Below, piece by piece: positions 41,700 through 50,621 of a stretch of DNA of 64,000 bases. Every line of letters starts with the position of its first letter. The first letter of the stretch is position 1. The notes under the pieces are model-generated. The model did no database searches and was not told the DNA's origin. It saw only the letters and a program-made list of their open reading frames with translations. Position numbers and translations under genes: made by a program. The stretch is from DATBLQ01 sp036555325 (GTDB lineage: Bacteria; Pseudomonadota; Alphaproteobacteria; Rhizobiales; Aestuariivirgaceae): the NCBI GenBank assembly GCA_036555325.1, contig DATBLQ010000043.1, forward strand, positions 1 to 64,000, written 5' to 3'.

Positions 41700-44600
41700 A
41701 TGCGCATCGAGCGCCGTTACACGAAATCCGGACAATCCGCCTACGACTCGATCGAATTCCGCACAACCTCAAGCGAGATCAAGAATCCCGACGGCTCAAC
41801 CGTTTTCCGAGCCGCTGACGTCGAGGTTCCGGCCACCTGGAGCCAAGTGGCTTCCGACATTCTGGCGCAGAAATATTTCCGCCGTGCCGGCGTGCCGAAA
41901 ATGCTGAAGCGAATCGAAGAGCCAAGTGTCCCCTCCTGGCTCTGGCGGTCTGTGGCGGATGAAGAACGTCTTGCAGAGCTTCCCGAGGATGAGCGGCGTG
42001 GAGCCGAGAAATCGGCCAAGCAGGTGTTCGATAGGCTCGCCGGCACCTGGACCTACTGGGGCTGGAAAGGTGGGTATTTCGACAGCGAGGAAGATGCACG
42101 CGCCTTCCACGACGAGCTTTGTTACATGCTCGCCACGCAGAAATGCGCGCCGAATTCGCCTCAGTGGTTCAACACAGGTCTCCACTGGGCCTATGGCATC
42201 GATGGACCCGGCCAGGGTCACTATTACGTCGACCATGAATCGGGCCGCCTGGTGAAATCAAAAACAGCCTACGAGCATCCGCAGCCGCACGCCTGCTTTA
42301 TCCAGTCCATCTCCGATGATCTCGTGAACGACGGCGGCATAATGGATCTTTGGGTCAGAGAGGCGCGGCTATTCAAGTACGGCTCCGGCACGGGATCGAA
42401 CTTTTCTTATTTGCGTGCGGAGAACGAGCCCTTGTCCGGCGGCGGCAAGTCGTCCGGCCTCATGAGCTTTCTCAAGATCGGTGATCGAGCCGCCGGCGCC
42501 ATTAAGTCTGGCGGCACGACCAGGCGGGCGGCAAAGATGGTGGTGGTCGACGTCGACCATCCGGATATCGAGGATTTCATAGATTGGAAGGTGAAGGAGG
42601 AACAGAAAGTCGCCTCCCTCGTCACCGGTTCGAACATCGTCAAGCGGCAGCTCCAGCTGATCATGAAAGCTTGCGTCAACTGCGAAGGGTCCGGAAGCGA
42701 TTGCTTCGAGATCGACAAGAATCCGGCGTTGAAACGCGCCGTGAAGGAGGCGCGCCGCCTTGATGTTCCCGACAACTACATCAAGCGTGTGATCCAGTTT
42801 GCCCGCCAAGGCTATACCGAGATCGAATTCGACACGTATGACACCGATTGGGACGGCGAAGCCTACCGCACCGTCTCCGGGCAGAACTCCAACAATTCCG
42901 TGCGGGTGACCGATGAGTTCCTGCACGCCGCAGAGCAAGACCTCGACTTCCCTCTCAAATGGCGCACGAGATCGGGGATCGCGCGGTACGTCAACGCCCG
43001 CGAGTTGTGGCAAAAAATCGGCTACGCCGCCTGGGCCTCGGCCGACCCCGGCATTCAGTTCCACACCACGATCAATGATTGGCACACCTGCCCCGCCTCG
43101 GGTCCCATCCGCGCCTCCAATCCATGCTCGGAATACATGTTTCTCGACGACACGGCCTGCAATCTCGCCTCGCTGAATCTTCTGCAGTTCCGCGATTCCC
43201 GGACCGGCCGCTTCGATGCGGTAGCGTTCGAACATGCAGTGAGGCTGTGGACCATAGTGCTCGAGATTTCGGTGCTCATGGCGCAGTTCCCCTCAAAGGA
43301 GATTGCACGCCTGTCTTACGAATTCCGCACGCTCGGCTTGGGCTTTGCCAACATCGGCGGCCTTCTGATGACGGCCGGCATCCCATATGACTCCGACCGT
43401 GGCCGCGCTCTCTGCGGCGCGATCTCGGCCTTAATGACCGGAGTTGCCTACAGGACCTCGGCCGAGATGGCGGCAGCGCTCGGTTCTTTCCCAGCTTTCG
43501 CGCGCAATCGCGAGCCCATGCTTCGGGTCATGCGCAACCATGCCCGCGCCGCCCGCGGCGAAACGTCGGGCTACGAGGCCTTGTCAACGCCCCCCGTAGC
43601 GCTGGATCACGCAAACTGCCCCTATCCGGAGCTCATTGAGCACGCCAGGACCGCGTGGGAAATGGCGGTGGATCTTGGTCTTCGGCATGGCTATCGCAAC
43701 GCGCAGGCCACCGTGATCGCGCCCACGGGAACGATCGGACTCGTCATGGATTGCGACACGACCGGTATTGAGCCCGATTTCGCTCTGGTCAAGTTCAAGA
43801 AGCTTGCCGGCGGAGGCTATTTCAAGATCATCAACCGGGCGGTGCCCGAGGCGTTGCGCACTCTTGGCTATGAGCGGCGGCAGATCGAGGACATTATCGC
43901 CTATGCCGTAGGCCACGGCACGCTCGTTGGCTCCCCTGCCGTGCATCATGCGGCGCTGAGGGCCAAGGGGTTCGGCGATGGCGAGATCAGCAAGATCGAA
44001 GCGGGTCTGGCTTCGGCTTTCGACATCAAGTTCCTCTTCAACAAGTTTACGCTTGGGGAGGAATTCTGTCGCTCGACGCTGAAGCTTACCGATGCCGAGC
44101 TTGACGATTTGGGCTTCGACATGCTGGCCCGCCTTGGGTTTGGCAAGGCGGAGATCGAACGGGCCAACATCCATGTCTGCGGGGCCATGACCCTTGAGGG
44201 CGCCCCCCATCTGAAGCCAGAGCATCTTCCGGTTTTCGACTGTGCCAACCCGTGCGGCAGGCTTGGACGGCGCTTCCTGTCGGTGGAAAGCCACATTCGC
44301 ATGATGGCGGCCAGCCAGCCCTTCATCTCGGGTGCAATTTCGAAGACCATCAACATGCCGAACGAGGCAAGCGTTGATGACTGCCTGTCGGCATACCACC
44401 TCTCCTGGAAGCTGGCGCTCAAGGCAAATGCGCTCTACCGCGACGGTTCGAAGCTGTCGCAACCCCTTTCCGCCCAGCTTATTGCCGATGAAGAGGAAGA
44501 AGAGCTCGATCAGGTCGAACAGTTCATCGCGAAACCACAGGTCCAGCGGGCGGAAGTCCTGGCCGAGCGCATCGTGGAGCGGGTGGTGGAGCGTGTGGTG

Positions 44601-45398
44601 GAGATCGAACGCGCCGCGCGCACCCGCCTGCCCCAGCGACGGAAGGGCTATACGCAGAAGGCGATCGTCGGCGGGCACAAGGTCTACCTGCGCACCGGCG
44701 AATACGATGATGGCCGGCTGGGCGAAATCTTCATCGACATGCACAAGGAGGGTGCCGCGCTCCGAGCGATGATGAACAATTTCGCCATTGCCGTATCTGT
44801 CGGCCTGCAATATGGCGTGCCGCTCGAGGAGTTCGTCGAGGCGTTCACCTTCACCCGTTTCGAGCCTGCCGGGATGGTGCAGGGCAACGACACCATCAAG
44901 AACGCCACCTCGATCCTCGACTATATTTTCCGCGAGCTTGCCGTTTCCTATCTCGGCCGCCACGATCTTGCGCATGTGGAGCCGGCTGACATCGGTTTCG
45001 ATGTTCTCGGCAAGGGCGAGAGCACCGGCGAACCGCCCAAGGCTCCCGCGCCAGTGCCGGCGGTTCGCATCATGTCGACCGGCTATGTGCGCCAGCGCAA
45101 CCTGTCCAACGTGGTGATGATACCGGGAACACCCTCGGGGCCAGGTGGCCCCACCATGGCATCGTTGCCATTGCACGAAGGGTCGGAAACCATGACGGCC
45201 GGAGCCCTCGCCTATGATCGATCCGCCGCGGCCGCAGCCAGCGCGCCCACGGCGATCATCTATGATGCGCAGCGCGAGATGGCCCGCATGAAGGGCTACG
45301 AGGGCGAAAGCTGCGGCGAATGCGGCAACTTCACCATGGTGCGCAGCGGCACCTGCATGAAATGCGACACCTGCGGCGCGACGAGCGGGTGTAGTTGA
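41700..45398 (+). CDS. nrdJ: Class II (adenosylcobalamin-dependent) ribonucleotide reductase
   Basis: A 1232-residue enzyme that makes deoxyribonucleotides using a cobalamin-generated thiyl radical, so it works with or without oxygen. Seen: KCAPNSPQWFNTG, the substrate-site region PQPHACFIQS, GTGSNFS, the catalytic cysteine region NPCSEYMFLDDTACNLASLN, APTGTIGLVMDCDTTGIEP, and a C-terminal zinc-ribbon tail (CGECGNFT with CMKCDTCG) that carries the redox cysteines. Start ATG is 12 bases after CAAGGGG. No cobalamin riboswitch was recognised upstream; NrdR-type boxes were. Confidence 0.97.
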   Translation: MRIERRYTKSGQSAYDSIEFRTTSSEIKNPDGSTVFRAADVEVPATWSQVASDILAQKYFRRAGVPKMLKRIEEPSVPSWLWRSVADEERLAELPEDERRGAEKSAKQVFDRLAGTWTYWGWKGGYFDSEEDARAFHDELCYMLATQKCAPNSPQWFNTGLHWAYGIDGPGQGHYYVDHESGRLVKSKTAYEHPQPHACFIQSISDDLVNDGGIMDLWVREARLFKYGSGTGSNFSYLRAENEPLSGGGKSSGLMSFLKIGDRAAGAIKSGGTTRRAAKMVVVDVDHPDIEDFIDWKVKEEQKVASLVTGSNIVKRQLQLIMKACVNCEGSGSDCFEIDKNPALKRAVKEARRLDVPDNYIKRVIQFARQGYTEIEFDTYDTDWDGEAYRTVSGQNSNNSVRVTDEFLHAAEQDLDFPLKWRTRSGIARYVNARELWQKIGYAAWASADPGIQFHTTINDWHTCPASGPIRASNPCSEYMFLDDTACNLASLNLLQFRDSRTGRFDAVAFEHAVRLWTIVLEISVLMAQFPSKEIARLSYEFRTLGLGFANIGGLLMTAGIPYDSDRGRALCGAISALMTGVAYRTSAEMAAALGSFPAFARNREPMLRVMRNHARAARGETSGYEALSTPPVALDHANCPYPELIEHARTAWEMAVDLGLRHGYRNAQATVIAPTGTIGLVMDCDTTGIEPDFALVKFKKLAGGGYFKIINRAVPEALRTLGYERRQIEDIIAYAVGHGTLVGSPAVHHAALRAKGFGDGEISKIEAGLASAFDIKFLFNKFTLGEEFCRSTLKLTDAELDDLGFDMLARLGFGKAEIERANIHVCGAMTLEGAPHLKPEHLPVFDCANPCGRLGRRFLSVESHIRMMAASQPFISGAISKTINMPNEASVDDCLSAYHLSWKLALKANALYRDGSKLSQPLSAQLIADEEEEELDQVEQFIAKPQVQRAEVLAERIVERVVERVVEIERAARTRLPQRRKGYTQKAIVGGHKVYLRTGEYDDGRLGEIFIDMHKEGAALRAMMNNFAIAVSVGLQYGVPLEEFVEAFTFTRFEPAGMVQGNDTIKNATSILDYIFRELAVSYLGRHDLAHVEPADIGFDVLGKGESTGEPPKAPAPVPAVRIMSTGYVRQRNLSNVVMIPGTPSGPGGPTMASLPLHEGSETMTAGALAYDRSAAAAASAPTAIIYDAQREMARMKGYEGESCGECGNFTMVRSGTCMKCDTCGATSGCS

Positions 45399-45416
45399 GG
45401 GCAACAGTAAACGGAT

Positions 45417-45436
45417 GGCCGAGCGAGAGCTCGGCC
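45417..45436 (+). repeat. Stem-loop just after nrdJ
   Basis: A perfect 8-bp stem GGCCGAGC/GCTCGGCC with a GAGA (GNRA-type) tetraloop, 19 bp after the nrdJ stop. No T-tract follows, so it is more likely a 3'-end-protecting or Rho-associated structure than an intrinsic terminator. Confidence 0.55.
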
Positions 45437-45483
45437 AATAACAAGAAGGGGACAAACCATGAACCACTAAATTCAAACTGAAC

Positions 45484-45516
45484 GGGCACCACCTCAGCTG
45501 CACTGCGGTGATGCCC
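45484..45516 (+). repeat. Hairpin upstream of the HNH gene
   Basis: A ten-pair stem with one mismatch (45484-45493 with 45507-45516) encloses a 13-base loop, 32 bp before the HNH start. Just before it a three-codon frame (ATG AAC CAC TAA at about 45460) has an AAGGGG ribosome site. Confidence 0.4.
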
Positions 45517-45548
45517 TAAGAGTCAACCCTCCAAATAAGAGAATCGAC

Positions 45549-45821
45549 ATGAACAAAGTAACTACCCCCTTGCCGCTTTACATGCGAAAACTTGCCGCAT
45601 GGAATAAGGCAAGACCTATTCCTGGTTTCGATCCGTCAAAATTTCGTCGAGACAGATTTGGCGGCACAATCATGTGGAGCCAATATGGACAATGTACCGA
45701 GTATGGCTGGGAGATTGATCATATCCTCCCCGCATCTTTCGGAGGATTGTCCTTTGCCGGAAATGAGGCAGCGACACATTGGCAAAACAATCGCAGCAAG
45801 TCTAACCGGTTTATCGGTTGA
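45549..45821 (+). CDS. Small HNH-motif protein
   Basis: A 90-residue protein whose C-terminal half is an HNH-type motif: D57 and H58 in WEIDHILP, N72 in GNEA, and NNRSK (80-84). A conserved leader (GFDPSKFRRDRFGG, WSQYGQCTEYG) comes before it. Stand-alone HNH proteins of this size are common in soil Alphaproteobacteria, usually without known target; nuclease activity is inference. Base composition is more A+T-rich than nearby core genes, which fits acquired DNA. The next small gene starts 50 bp downstream. Confidence 0.75.
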   Translation: MNKVTTPLPLYMRKLAAWNKARPIPGFDPSKFRRDRFGGTIMWSQYGQCTEYGWEIDHILPASFGGLSFAGNEAATHWQNNRSKSNRFIG

Positions 45822-45871
45822 AGGTTGATGGTCGGGTAAGATTCCGGCCATCAATTTCGTTAGGAGTAGAG

Positions 45872-46054
45872 ATGAGTAAGTTAATGCTGCTTATTCCCGA
45901 AGGATCCAGCCTCACAAAAGAGGTTCTCAGTATTCGGAATGACCTCAACACGTATCGTATTCACTCAACCTATTTTGTAAAGTTTGATAAATTGACTCTC
46001 CGCATTTCTGCCGAACTAACTTCGAACCGCTCCTTTAGAATTCGACTACTGTGA
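45872..46054 (+). CDS. 60-residue protein of unknown function
   Basis: A short frame beginning MSKLMLLIPEGSSL, with AGGAG well placed before the ATG. It is basic (pI high from Arg/Lys in the C-terminal half), with no signal peptide. It follows the HNH gene on the same strand and overlaps the end of the convergent 61-residue frame by 9 bp. No family was recognised. Confidence 0.45.
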   Translation: MSKLMLLIPEGSSLTKEVLSIRNDLNTYRIHSTYFVKFDKLTLRISAELTSNRSFRIRLL

Positions 46055-46231
46055 CTCTACAACGCGTCCCTCACCCGATTCCGCATTCTCTGGACCATGA
46101 TCTCTAAGATGGGAAGATAGCGCGTGAGCTGCGTATGGCACGAACCTTTCATCGAACTCGTATTCCATCAGCATTTCCATCGCATCGTGGAACTGGCGCA
46201 TGATAAAATCGAGCGGCTTCTTGCTCCGCAT
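46046..46231 (-). CDS. 61-residue protein of unknown function
   Basis: A short acidic frame (MRSKKPLDFIMRQFHDAMEM, then EYEFDERFVPYAAHALSSHL) that looks helical and protein-like in composition. A run of G lies four bases before the ATG. No signal peptide or family was recognised. It may be the counterpart of the small gene it meets tail to tail, but that is only position. Confidence 0.45.
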   Translation of the reverse strand: MRSKKPLDFIMRQFHDAMEMLMEYEFDERFVPYAAHALSSHLRDHGPENAESGEGRVVESQ

Positions 46232-46889
46232 TGTACCCCCCTGCCCTTGGTAATGCGGCCACCAGCGAGATGCTGGTGACCGGGGAGGTTACGAACCGCC
46301 GTAGACGGCTGCGCTGCCCTTTAAACCTTTCGATTCTGGACATGCGGCAGCGCCTCCCCGGCCAAGACCGGGTGGCAATAACCGGCTATTGCTAGCCGCT
46401 ACGGTCGGAGGTTGTAACAACCTCAGAGTCGAGCTCCGACCCTATCTGCAACCTATCAGCGAAACGCTTGATTGGTCAATGGACCTCTCCTCAGGATCGT
46501 GCGCGGAATCAAGACTAAGATCGAACGCGAATACTCCGTCTACTGACCAATCACCGCGGGCGAGCGATTGCATCGCCCGTCCCATTAATCATTTAGGCGG
46601 CCGTCATCACGGATTGATCACAATTGCGACCGAACCGATCACTATACTTCTGATTCGTTGGATCGCCGTTCTGGTGATGGCGATGTGGAGGGTTCTAACC
46701 CTCTGTTGTCGCCCGCCGTGGGGATGCCCCCGATCTCCCCCAGTGAGTTTCAGGATTTTCCCTTTCCCGGTTCATGTTGGCCCGAGTCGAAGGTTTCTCG
46801 CAAACCATCGCTGAGGCCGTCTGAGGCAACCATGAACCGGGAACCAATTTGTAATCGTCGTGCTCTGTCAGTCTGGCTGGAACCAAGTC
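46232..46889. other. Gene-poor stretch packed with inverted repeats
   Basis: About 650 bp with no supportable gene. Inverted repeats seen: CACCAGC/GCTGGTG (near 46261-46279); GAGGTTGT-A-ACAACCTC (46408-46424) nested inside GGTCGGAG/CTCCGACC (46403-46410 with 46434-46441); TGATTGGTCA/TGACCAATCA (46469-46478 with 46544-46553); CGGGCGA/TCGCCCG (46557-46563 with 46573-46579); and a two-part hairpin at 46679-46713. It could encode a structured RNA or be decayed mobile DNA. Confidence 0.45.
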
Positions 46890-47783
46890 ATGGAAGCTGT
46901 CCAAACGTGGTATTACTTGAACGACTCTCGTCAGATAGGGCCCTATTCCCTGTCCGAGCTTCGATCACTCCTCGCCAAGGACGTGATATCTCCAGAAACG
47001 CTGGTGTGGACGCCAGGCAGCGGGGGCTGGCGTTGCCTGCACGAGGTGCCCGACAAGCCTGTGTACGACTCCCTAAGGCCGGCATTCCACCAGGGACGGA
47101 GCAATACACTGGCGCTCGCCTTCGGTGTAAGCGTGTTTCTATGCGCGACGACGATTGTGGCAAACGCACCACCAGGCAGTATGGCGCGTATCGATTTCGC
47201 CGCCATTCCCAAGGAACAGAAAGCCAGCGAAATTCTCGTCACCCTGCCGAACACAAACCAGCCGTCTGCTGAATTGGCGCCAGTCTGGATCGCCGCCAAG
47301 GCCGCTCTCCCCGTCAATCGGCGACTTCCCGTTTCCGTTCGCCAGGACGACTCGCTCAAGCCCGGGGCGGCCTGCCCGCCCTCACGAACCACTTCAACCC
47401 GCATAGCTTTGTCACCGGAGGAAAATATTGAGCTGCAGCTCTGGCGCTCCGCTGCCCACTTCGACAGCGTCAAACTCTACGAATTTTATGTCCGCCAGTA
47501 TCCTTCCGGCACCTTCGCCGACCTTGCAAGGGCGCAGATCAAGGAACCGCAAGCTACCGCAAAGACCACCAAGCCTCCTGGGGTAACGGGAACCGGAAGC
47601 CAGAAACAGGGTATCGTCGTTAAGTCCGTAAAACAGCAGCCCACCGCCGAGACAGCGGCCATGAAAGCCTCCGCTTCGAAGGAAGCCGACCGCTGTACGA
47701 ACCGAAACTCACTGCGATGCCGACAGCGCTGCCCGGAGAAGCAGGGTCGAACCTGCCAAAGGTCGCCTCGGGTCGGCGGTTGA
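46890..47783 (+). CDS. GYF_2-domain membrane protein
   Basis: A 297-residue protein. Residues 5-52 form a GYF_2 (DUF4339) domain: WYYLND, IGPYSLSEL and VWTPGSGGW. One membrane segment follows (about 73-93), then a Pro/Thr/Lys-rich outer part containing EENIELQLWRSAAHFDSVKL and YPSGTFADLARAQI, a helical motif seen in caspase-like and SPOR-like exported proteins. The last 35 residues (Arg/Cys-rich) look unlike the rest and may follow a frameshift. ATG at 46890 is chosen because the domain starts there; its ribosome site is weak. GYF_2 usually reads protein partners; none is known here. Confidence 0.65.
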   Translation: MEAVQTWYYLNDSRQIGPYSLSELRSLLAKDVISPETLVWTPGSGGWRCLHEVPDKPVYDSLRPAFHQGRSNTLALAFGVSVFLCATTIVANAPPGSMARIDFAAIPKEQKASEILVTLPNTNQPSAELAPVWIAAKAALPVNRRLPVSVRQDDSLKPGAACPPSRTTSTRIALSPEENIELQLWRSAAHFDSVKLYEFYVRQYPSGTFADLARAQIKEPQATAKTTKPPGVTGTGSQKQGIVVKSVKQQPTAETAAMKASASKEADRCTNRNSLRCRQRCPEKQGRTCQRSPRVGG

Positions 47784-47898
47784 CCGCCAGTTCTCCGTCT
47801 CGTTTGCGGATTTGCGTGGGTTGCGAGGGTGGGTGTGAGTTCGAATCGTCTTTCCCGCACAAACCGACATCGTAAGGCCGAACGGAGACACCATAAGA

Positions 47899-48063
47899 AT
47901 GTCGCTACCGGACAGACATCCGCCCACCGTTGACAAATTGGACAAGCTGGCCGAGTCGCTGTTTGAAAAGCTTGAGCAACTGAGAGCCGCCGCCCGCGCC
48001 ATGGCGGAGCATCAGGCGAGCATCGAGGAACTTATCCGGTCCCTGGAAGCCGGCAAGAGCTAG
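47899..48063 (+). CDS. 54-residue coiled-coil protein
   Basis: A short frame: MSLPDRHPPTVDKLDKLAES, then a heptad-like helix (FEKLEQLRAAARAMAEHQAS, IEELIRSLEAG). GGAGA lies 13 bases before the ATG. Composition is strongly helical and amphipathic, which favours a real protein. No family was recognised. Confidence 0.5.
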   Translation: MSLPDRHPPTVDKLDKLAESLFEKLEQLRAAARAMAEHQASIEELIRSLEAGKS

Positions 48064-48457
48064 AGGCAGTCGCCAACGCGCAACCGCCCATCTGAGGCGG
48101 CCGATTCTTGCCACCGTTGTGGCCTCGTTCCAACTTGAACAACGCACCGCCACGAACAAACCCCGACATTCCCGTAAGGGAGGCGCTCCTCCGCCGTTGA
48201 GGAGCGCCCGCCTAAGGAAGCAAGGCCCTGCCTCCTGGTCTCTACAACCGCCGTGTTGCAAGACGGAGCTCAACAAAGCGCCGGGGGAAACGCTTTTCGT
48301 TGAACTCGCTCACGCTGCGCAGAAATTGACTGGGGATTCAAAAACGCTCACCGAATCACGATGGAGCCTACAAGTCCCTTCCGTCCTAATTGTGGAAAAG
48401 TCGCGAAGAAAGCTGCCATACTGGTTAATCATTCCGCGAGAGCCACAGCTCGATTGA
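48064..48457. other. Gene-free gap with one strong hairpin
   Basis: A 394-bp gap. A perfect 10-bp stem (48182-48191 with 48199-48208, 7-base loop) lies 120 bp after the coiled-coil gene; it lacks a T-tract. A 112-codon open frame covers part of the gap but has protein-unlike composition and is not annotated. Confidence 0.4.
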
Positions 48458-49267
48458 TTACTTCGCCGGTTTCGGCACGTTGCGGCAGCTGGTTACTGTT
48501 GTGATCCTCGGTGGGATCAGAGTTACCTCATCGTGGCTCGTGCAGACGCGCATCATGCAATCGTTCTTCAGGGCCCCGACACGGATGGCGGTCTCCTTTC
48601 CAGCCGGATCAGGCCCGGCACCCAGGCAAAAGTTGAAGTGGCCCTGCCAGTCGCTGCTCCACCGTCCGCCCTTGAATTCGCAGCTGCGGCTGACATTCTC
48701 TGAATTCTGCGCCACAGCGGTCGCTGCATATTTGGCGCACGCATCCTTCTTCGATTTTTCCGCCGCAGCGGACTGGGCGTCGAGACAGCCCTGCAGCTGA
48801 TCGCCGCGCGCCTGGTCTTCCTTGTCCCGGGCCCCCTGCGAGGCTGAAAGGCACCAGTTGAAATGCGCAGCGTAGTCGGCGAGCCATCGGTTGCCGCCGA
48901 AGCCGCAGCCGCGCTTGGCCGCCACATCGGCAGCCATCACGGCCTTGTTGGCGAAGGTTTGGCATGCAGCCTGGTCGAGCTTGGGTTTCGCACTGCACTG
49001 CGCCAGCGCCTGTTTGCGGGCATTGTCCTCCGCCGTGAGGTTCTGCATCGTCGTTGCGGGTGCCAAGCACCAGTTGCGGTGAGCCGCGAAATCATTGCTC
49101 CAGGCGCCACCCTGGAAACCGCAGTTCATGCTTTCATTCTGCTGGTTTTGGGCAACGGCTGCTCCCGCATAGGCATCGCAATTGAGATCGGGACCAGCGT
49201 GAGCTATCGCCGCGAAAAGAAGCGGGGCCATCAAGCCTGCAATCCACCCCAAGACAGGTTTGCCCAT
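48458..49267 (-). CDS. Exported protein with three 39-residue cysteine repeats
   Basis: A 269-residue protein with a signal peptide (about 1-24, ending AHAG) and a very strong ribosome site (GGGGGGAAAGG). Residues 30-68, 102-140 and 177-215 are three copies of one module, each exactly 39 residues, with cysteines at positions 1, 20 and 38 and shared C-x2-(Y/F)A, C-(G/E)-F-x-GG-x-W and H-x2-(W/F)-CL patterns. A fourth cysteine follows each copy by 22-24 residues (C91, C161, C237). This suggests three disulfide-bonded units in the periplasm or outside. No named family was recognised and the function is unknown. Confidence 0.8.
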   Translation of the reverse strand: MGKPVLGWIAGLMAPLLFAAIAHAGPDLNCDAYAGAAVAQNQQNESMNCGFQGGAWSNDFAAHRNWCLAPATTMQNLTAEDNARKQALAQCSAKPKLDQAACQTFANKAVMAADVAAKRGCGFGGNRWLADYAAHFNWCLSASQGARDKEDQARGDQLQGCLDAQSAAAEKSKKDACAKYAATAVAQNSENVSRSCEFKGGRWSSDWQGHFNFCLGAGPDPAGKETAIRVGALKNDCMMRVCTSHDEVTLIPPRITTVTSCRNVPKPAK

Positions 49268-49322
49268 CCTTTCCCCCCTTGATCCGTCAGGACATTGCCC
49301 AACTGAATCGAAGATTGTTTGA

Positions 49323-50534
49323 ATGTCGCACTATAGCACATCGATTGGCCGCCCGAAGCGCGCCCAAACCACGCCGGCGCCCCACGGAACACTGCCCGGT
49401 GGTTTTGCGTTTTCTGGTATGCCTGCCAAAAGCTTACGGGAATGCATATGGTTAGCGGCCAGCGCCGTCTTCGCTGTCGCGGCCATCCTGCAACTTAAAC
49501 GACGTAGACGGCCCGCCGGGGAACACCCCTTCGGTCAGGCCACGAGCCGGGATGAGCCCCTCTTTATCCACCAACAGCGGGCATTGGAAAAAGGTCGCGG
49601 CCGGCGCGCCAGATTTCCTTGGCGTATCCCATGGAGAGGTTGGAGAGATATTGCCTGGCGAACCTATAAGCAATTCAACGAGGACCGCCTGCTGGCGGTG
49701 GCGGCCGGGGTGGTTTTCTTCGTGCTGCTGGCGCTTTTTCCCGGCATCAGTGCCTTCGTTTCCCTCTATGGGCTCTTCCTCGATCGCTCGATGCTGGCGG
49801 ACCACTTGAGCCTCATTGCAGCCATCGCTCCTCCGCGCGCTTTCGCCATAATCACCGGCCAAATCGAACAATTGCTGAAAAGGAACTCCAACGAACTGGG
49901 TCTCGCATTCGCAATCAGCTTCGGCCTGGCTCTGTGGAGCGCCAATGCCGGAGTCAAAGCGGTCATGGACGCCCTCAATGTCGCATATGAAGAAAAAGAG
50001 GAGCGGAGCCTGATCAAGCTCAATGTCGAATCCCTGCTGTTTACGCTGGGCTGCATCGTGGGGCTGTTGTTTGCCCTTGCCGGCGTGGTGGCGCTGCCGC
50101 TGATTTTCAATTTGATTGGGCTCAGCGCATTCACCGAGACGATTATCTTCTGGCTTCGCTGGCCGGCGCTCCTTCTCCTGCTCATTACATTCTTGAGCAC
50201 TCTCTACCGGTTCGGGCCGTCCCGCCGCCATGCCAAGTGGGTATGGCTGACCCCCGGAAGCATCGTTGCCGCGCTCCTCTGGCTCGCCGGATCCTACCTC
50301 CTGTCCGTCTACATCGAGAATTTTGCCAACTACGATGCAGTCTACGGCACTCTTGGAGCCGCGGTCGGCCTCATGATGTGGCTGTGGCTTTCCGCCATCG
50401 CCGTGCTCTTCGGGGCCGAACTCAACGCCGAAATAGAGCACCAAACCGCTCGCGATACCACCATCGGCTTGCCCAAACCCCTCGGAGAGCGCGGGGCGAC
50501 CATGGCCGACACGGTGGGGGAAGCCGCGGAATAA
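49323..50534 (+). CDS. YihY/BrkB-family inner-membrane protein
   Basis: A 403-residue protein with a long basic N-terminal region and six predicted membrane segments from about residue 125, matching the YihY/virulence factor BrkB family (FFVLLALFPGISAFVSLYGL, LWSANAGVKAVMDALNVAY, YGTLGAAVGLMMWLWLS, FGAELNAE). Once misannotated as RNase BN, the family has no proven function. An extra hydrophobic stretch near residues 40-57 may be another segment. ATG at 49323; an alternative is 49419. Divergent from the cysteine-repeat gene. Confidence 0.88.
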   Translation: MSHYSTSIGRPKRAQTTPAPHGTLPGGFAFSGMPAKSLRECIWLAASAVFAVAAILQLKRRRRPAGEHPFGQATSRDEPLFIHQQRALEKGRGRRARFPWRIPWRGWRDIAWRTYKQFNEDRLLAVAAGVVFFVLLALFPGISAFVSLYGLFLDRSMLADHLSLIAAIAPPRAFAIITGQIEQLLKRNSNELGLAFAISFGLALWSANAGVKAVMDALNVAYEEKEERSLIKLNVESLLFTLGCIVGLLFALAGVVALPLIFNLIGLSAFTETIIFWLRWPALLLLLITFLSTLYRFGPSRRHAKWVWLTPGSIVAALLWLAGSYLLSVYIENFANYDAVYGTLGAAVGLMMWLWLSAIAVLFGAELNAEIEHQTARDTTIGLPKPLGERGATMADTVGEAAE

Positions 50535-50621
50535 TTGATTGAGTTTGCAGTTCGCCTATTATCGACAGGCATCGGGCCCTGTCGGGGTCATCCTCATATC
50601 CATCAGCAGTGAGGCGCTATC

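Noticed and set aside
43584..45503. Long open frame (639 codons) on the minus strand
   Set aside because: It lies wholly opposite nrdJ, which has clear motifs; the antisense frame is kept open by the high G+C at third positions and shows no family pattern.
46389..46814. 141-codon open frame in the repeat-rich gap
   Set aside because: Composition is unlike a protein (Arg/Pro/Cys blocks), no ribosome site, and it runs through several inverted repeats.
47831..47862. tRNA-like 3' end: a TTCGAAT loop followed by CGTCTTTCCCGCAC
   Set aside because: The T-arm does not pair well, no matching 5' acceptor strand was found upstream, and no anticodon arm is visible. At most it is a chance match or a decayed tRNA fragment.
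48119..48457. 112-codon open frame before the cysteine-repeat gene
   Set aside because: No ribosome site, protein-unlike composition, and it spans a perfect hairpin.
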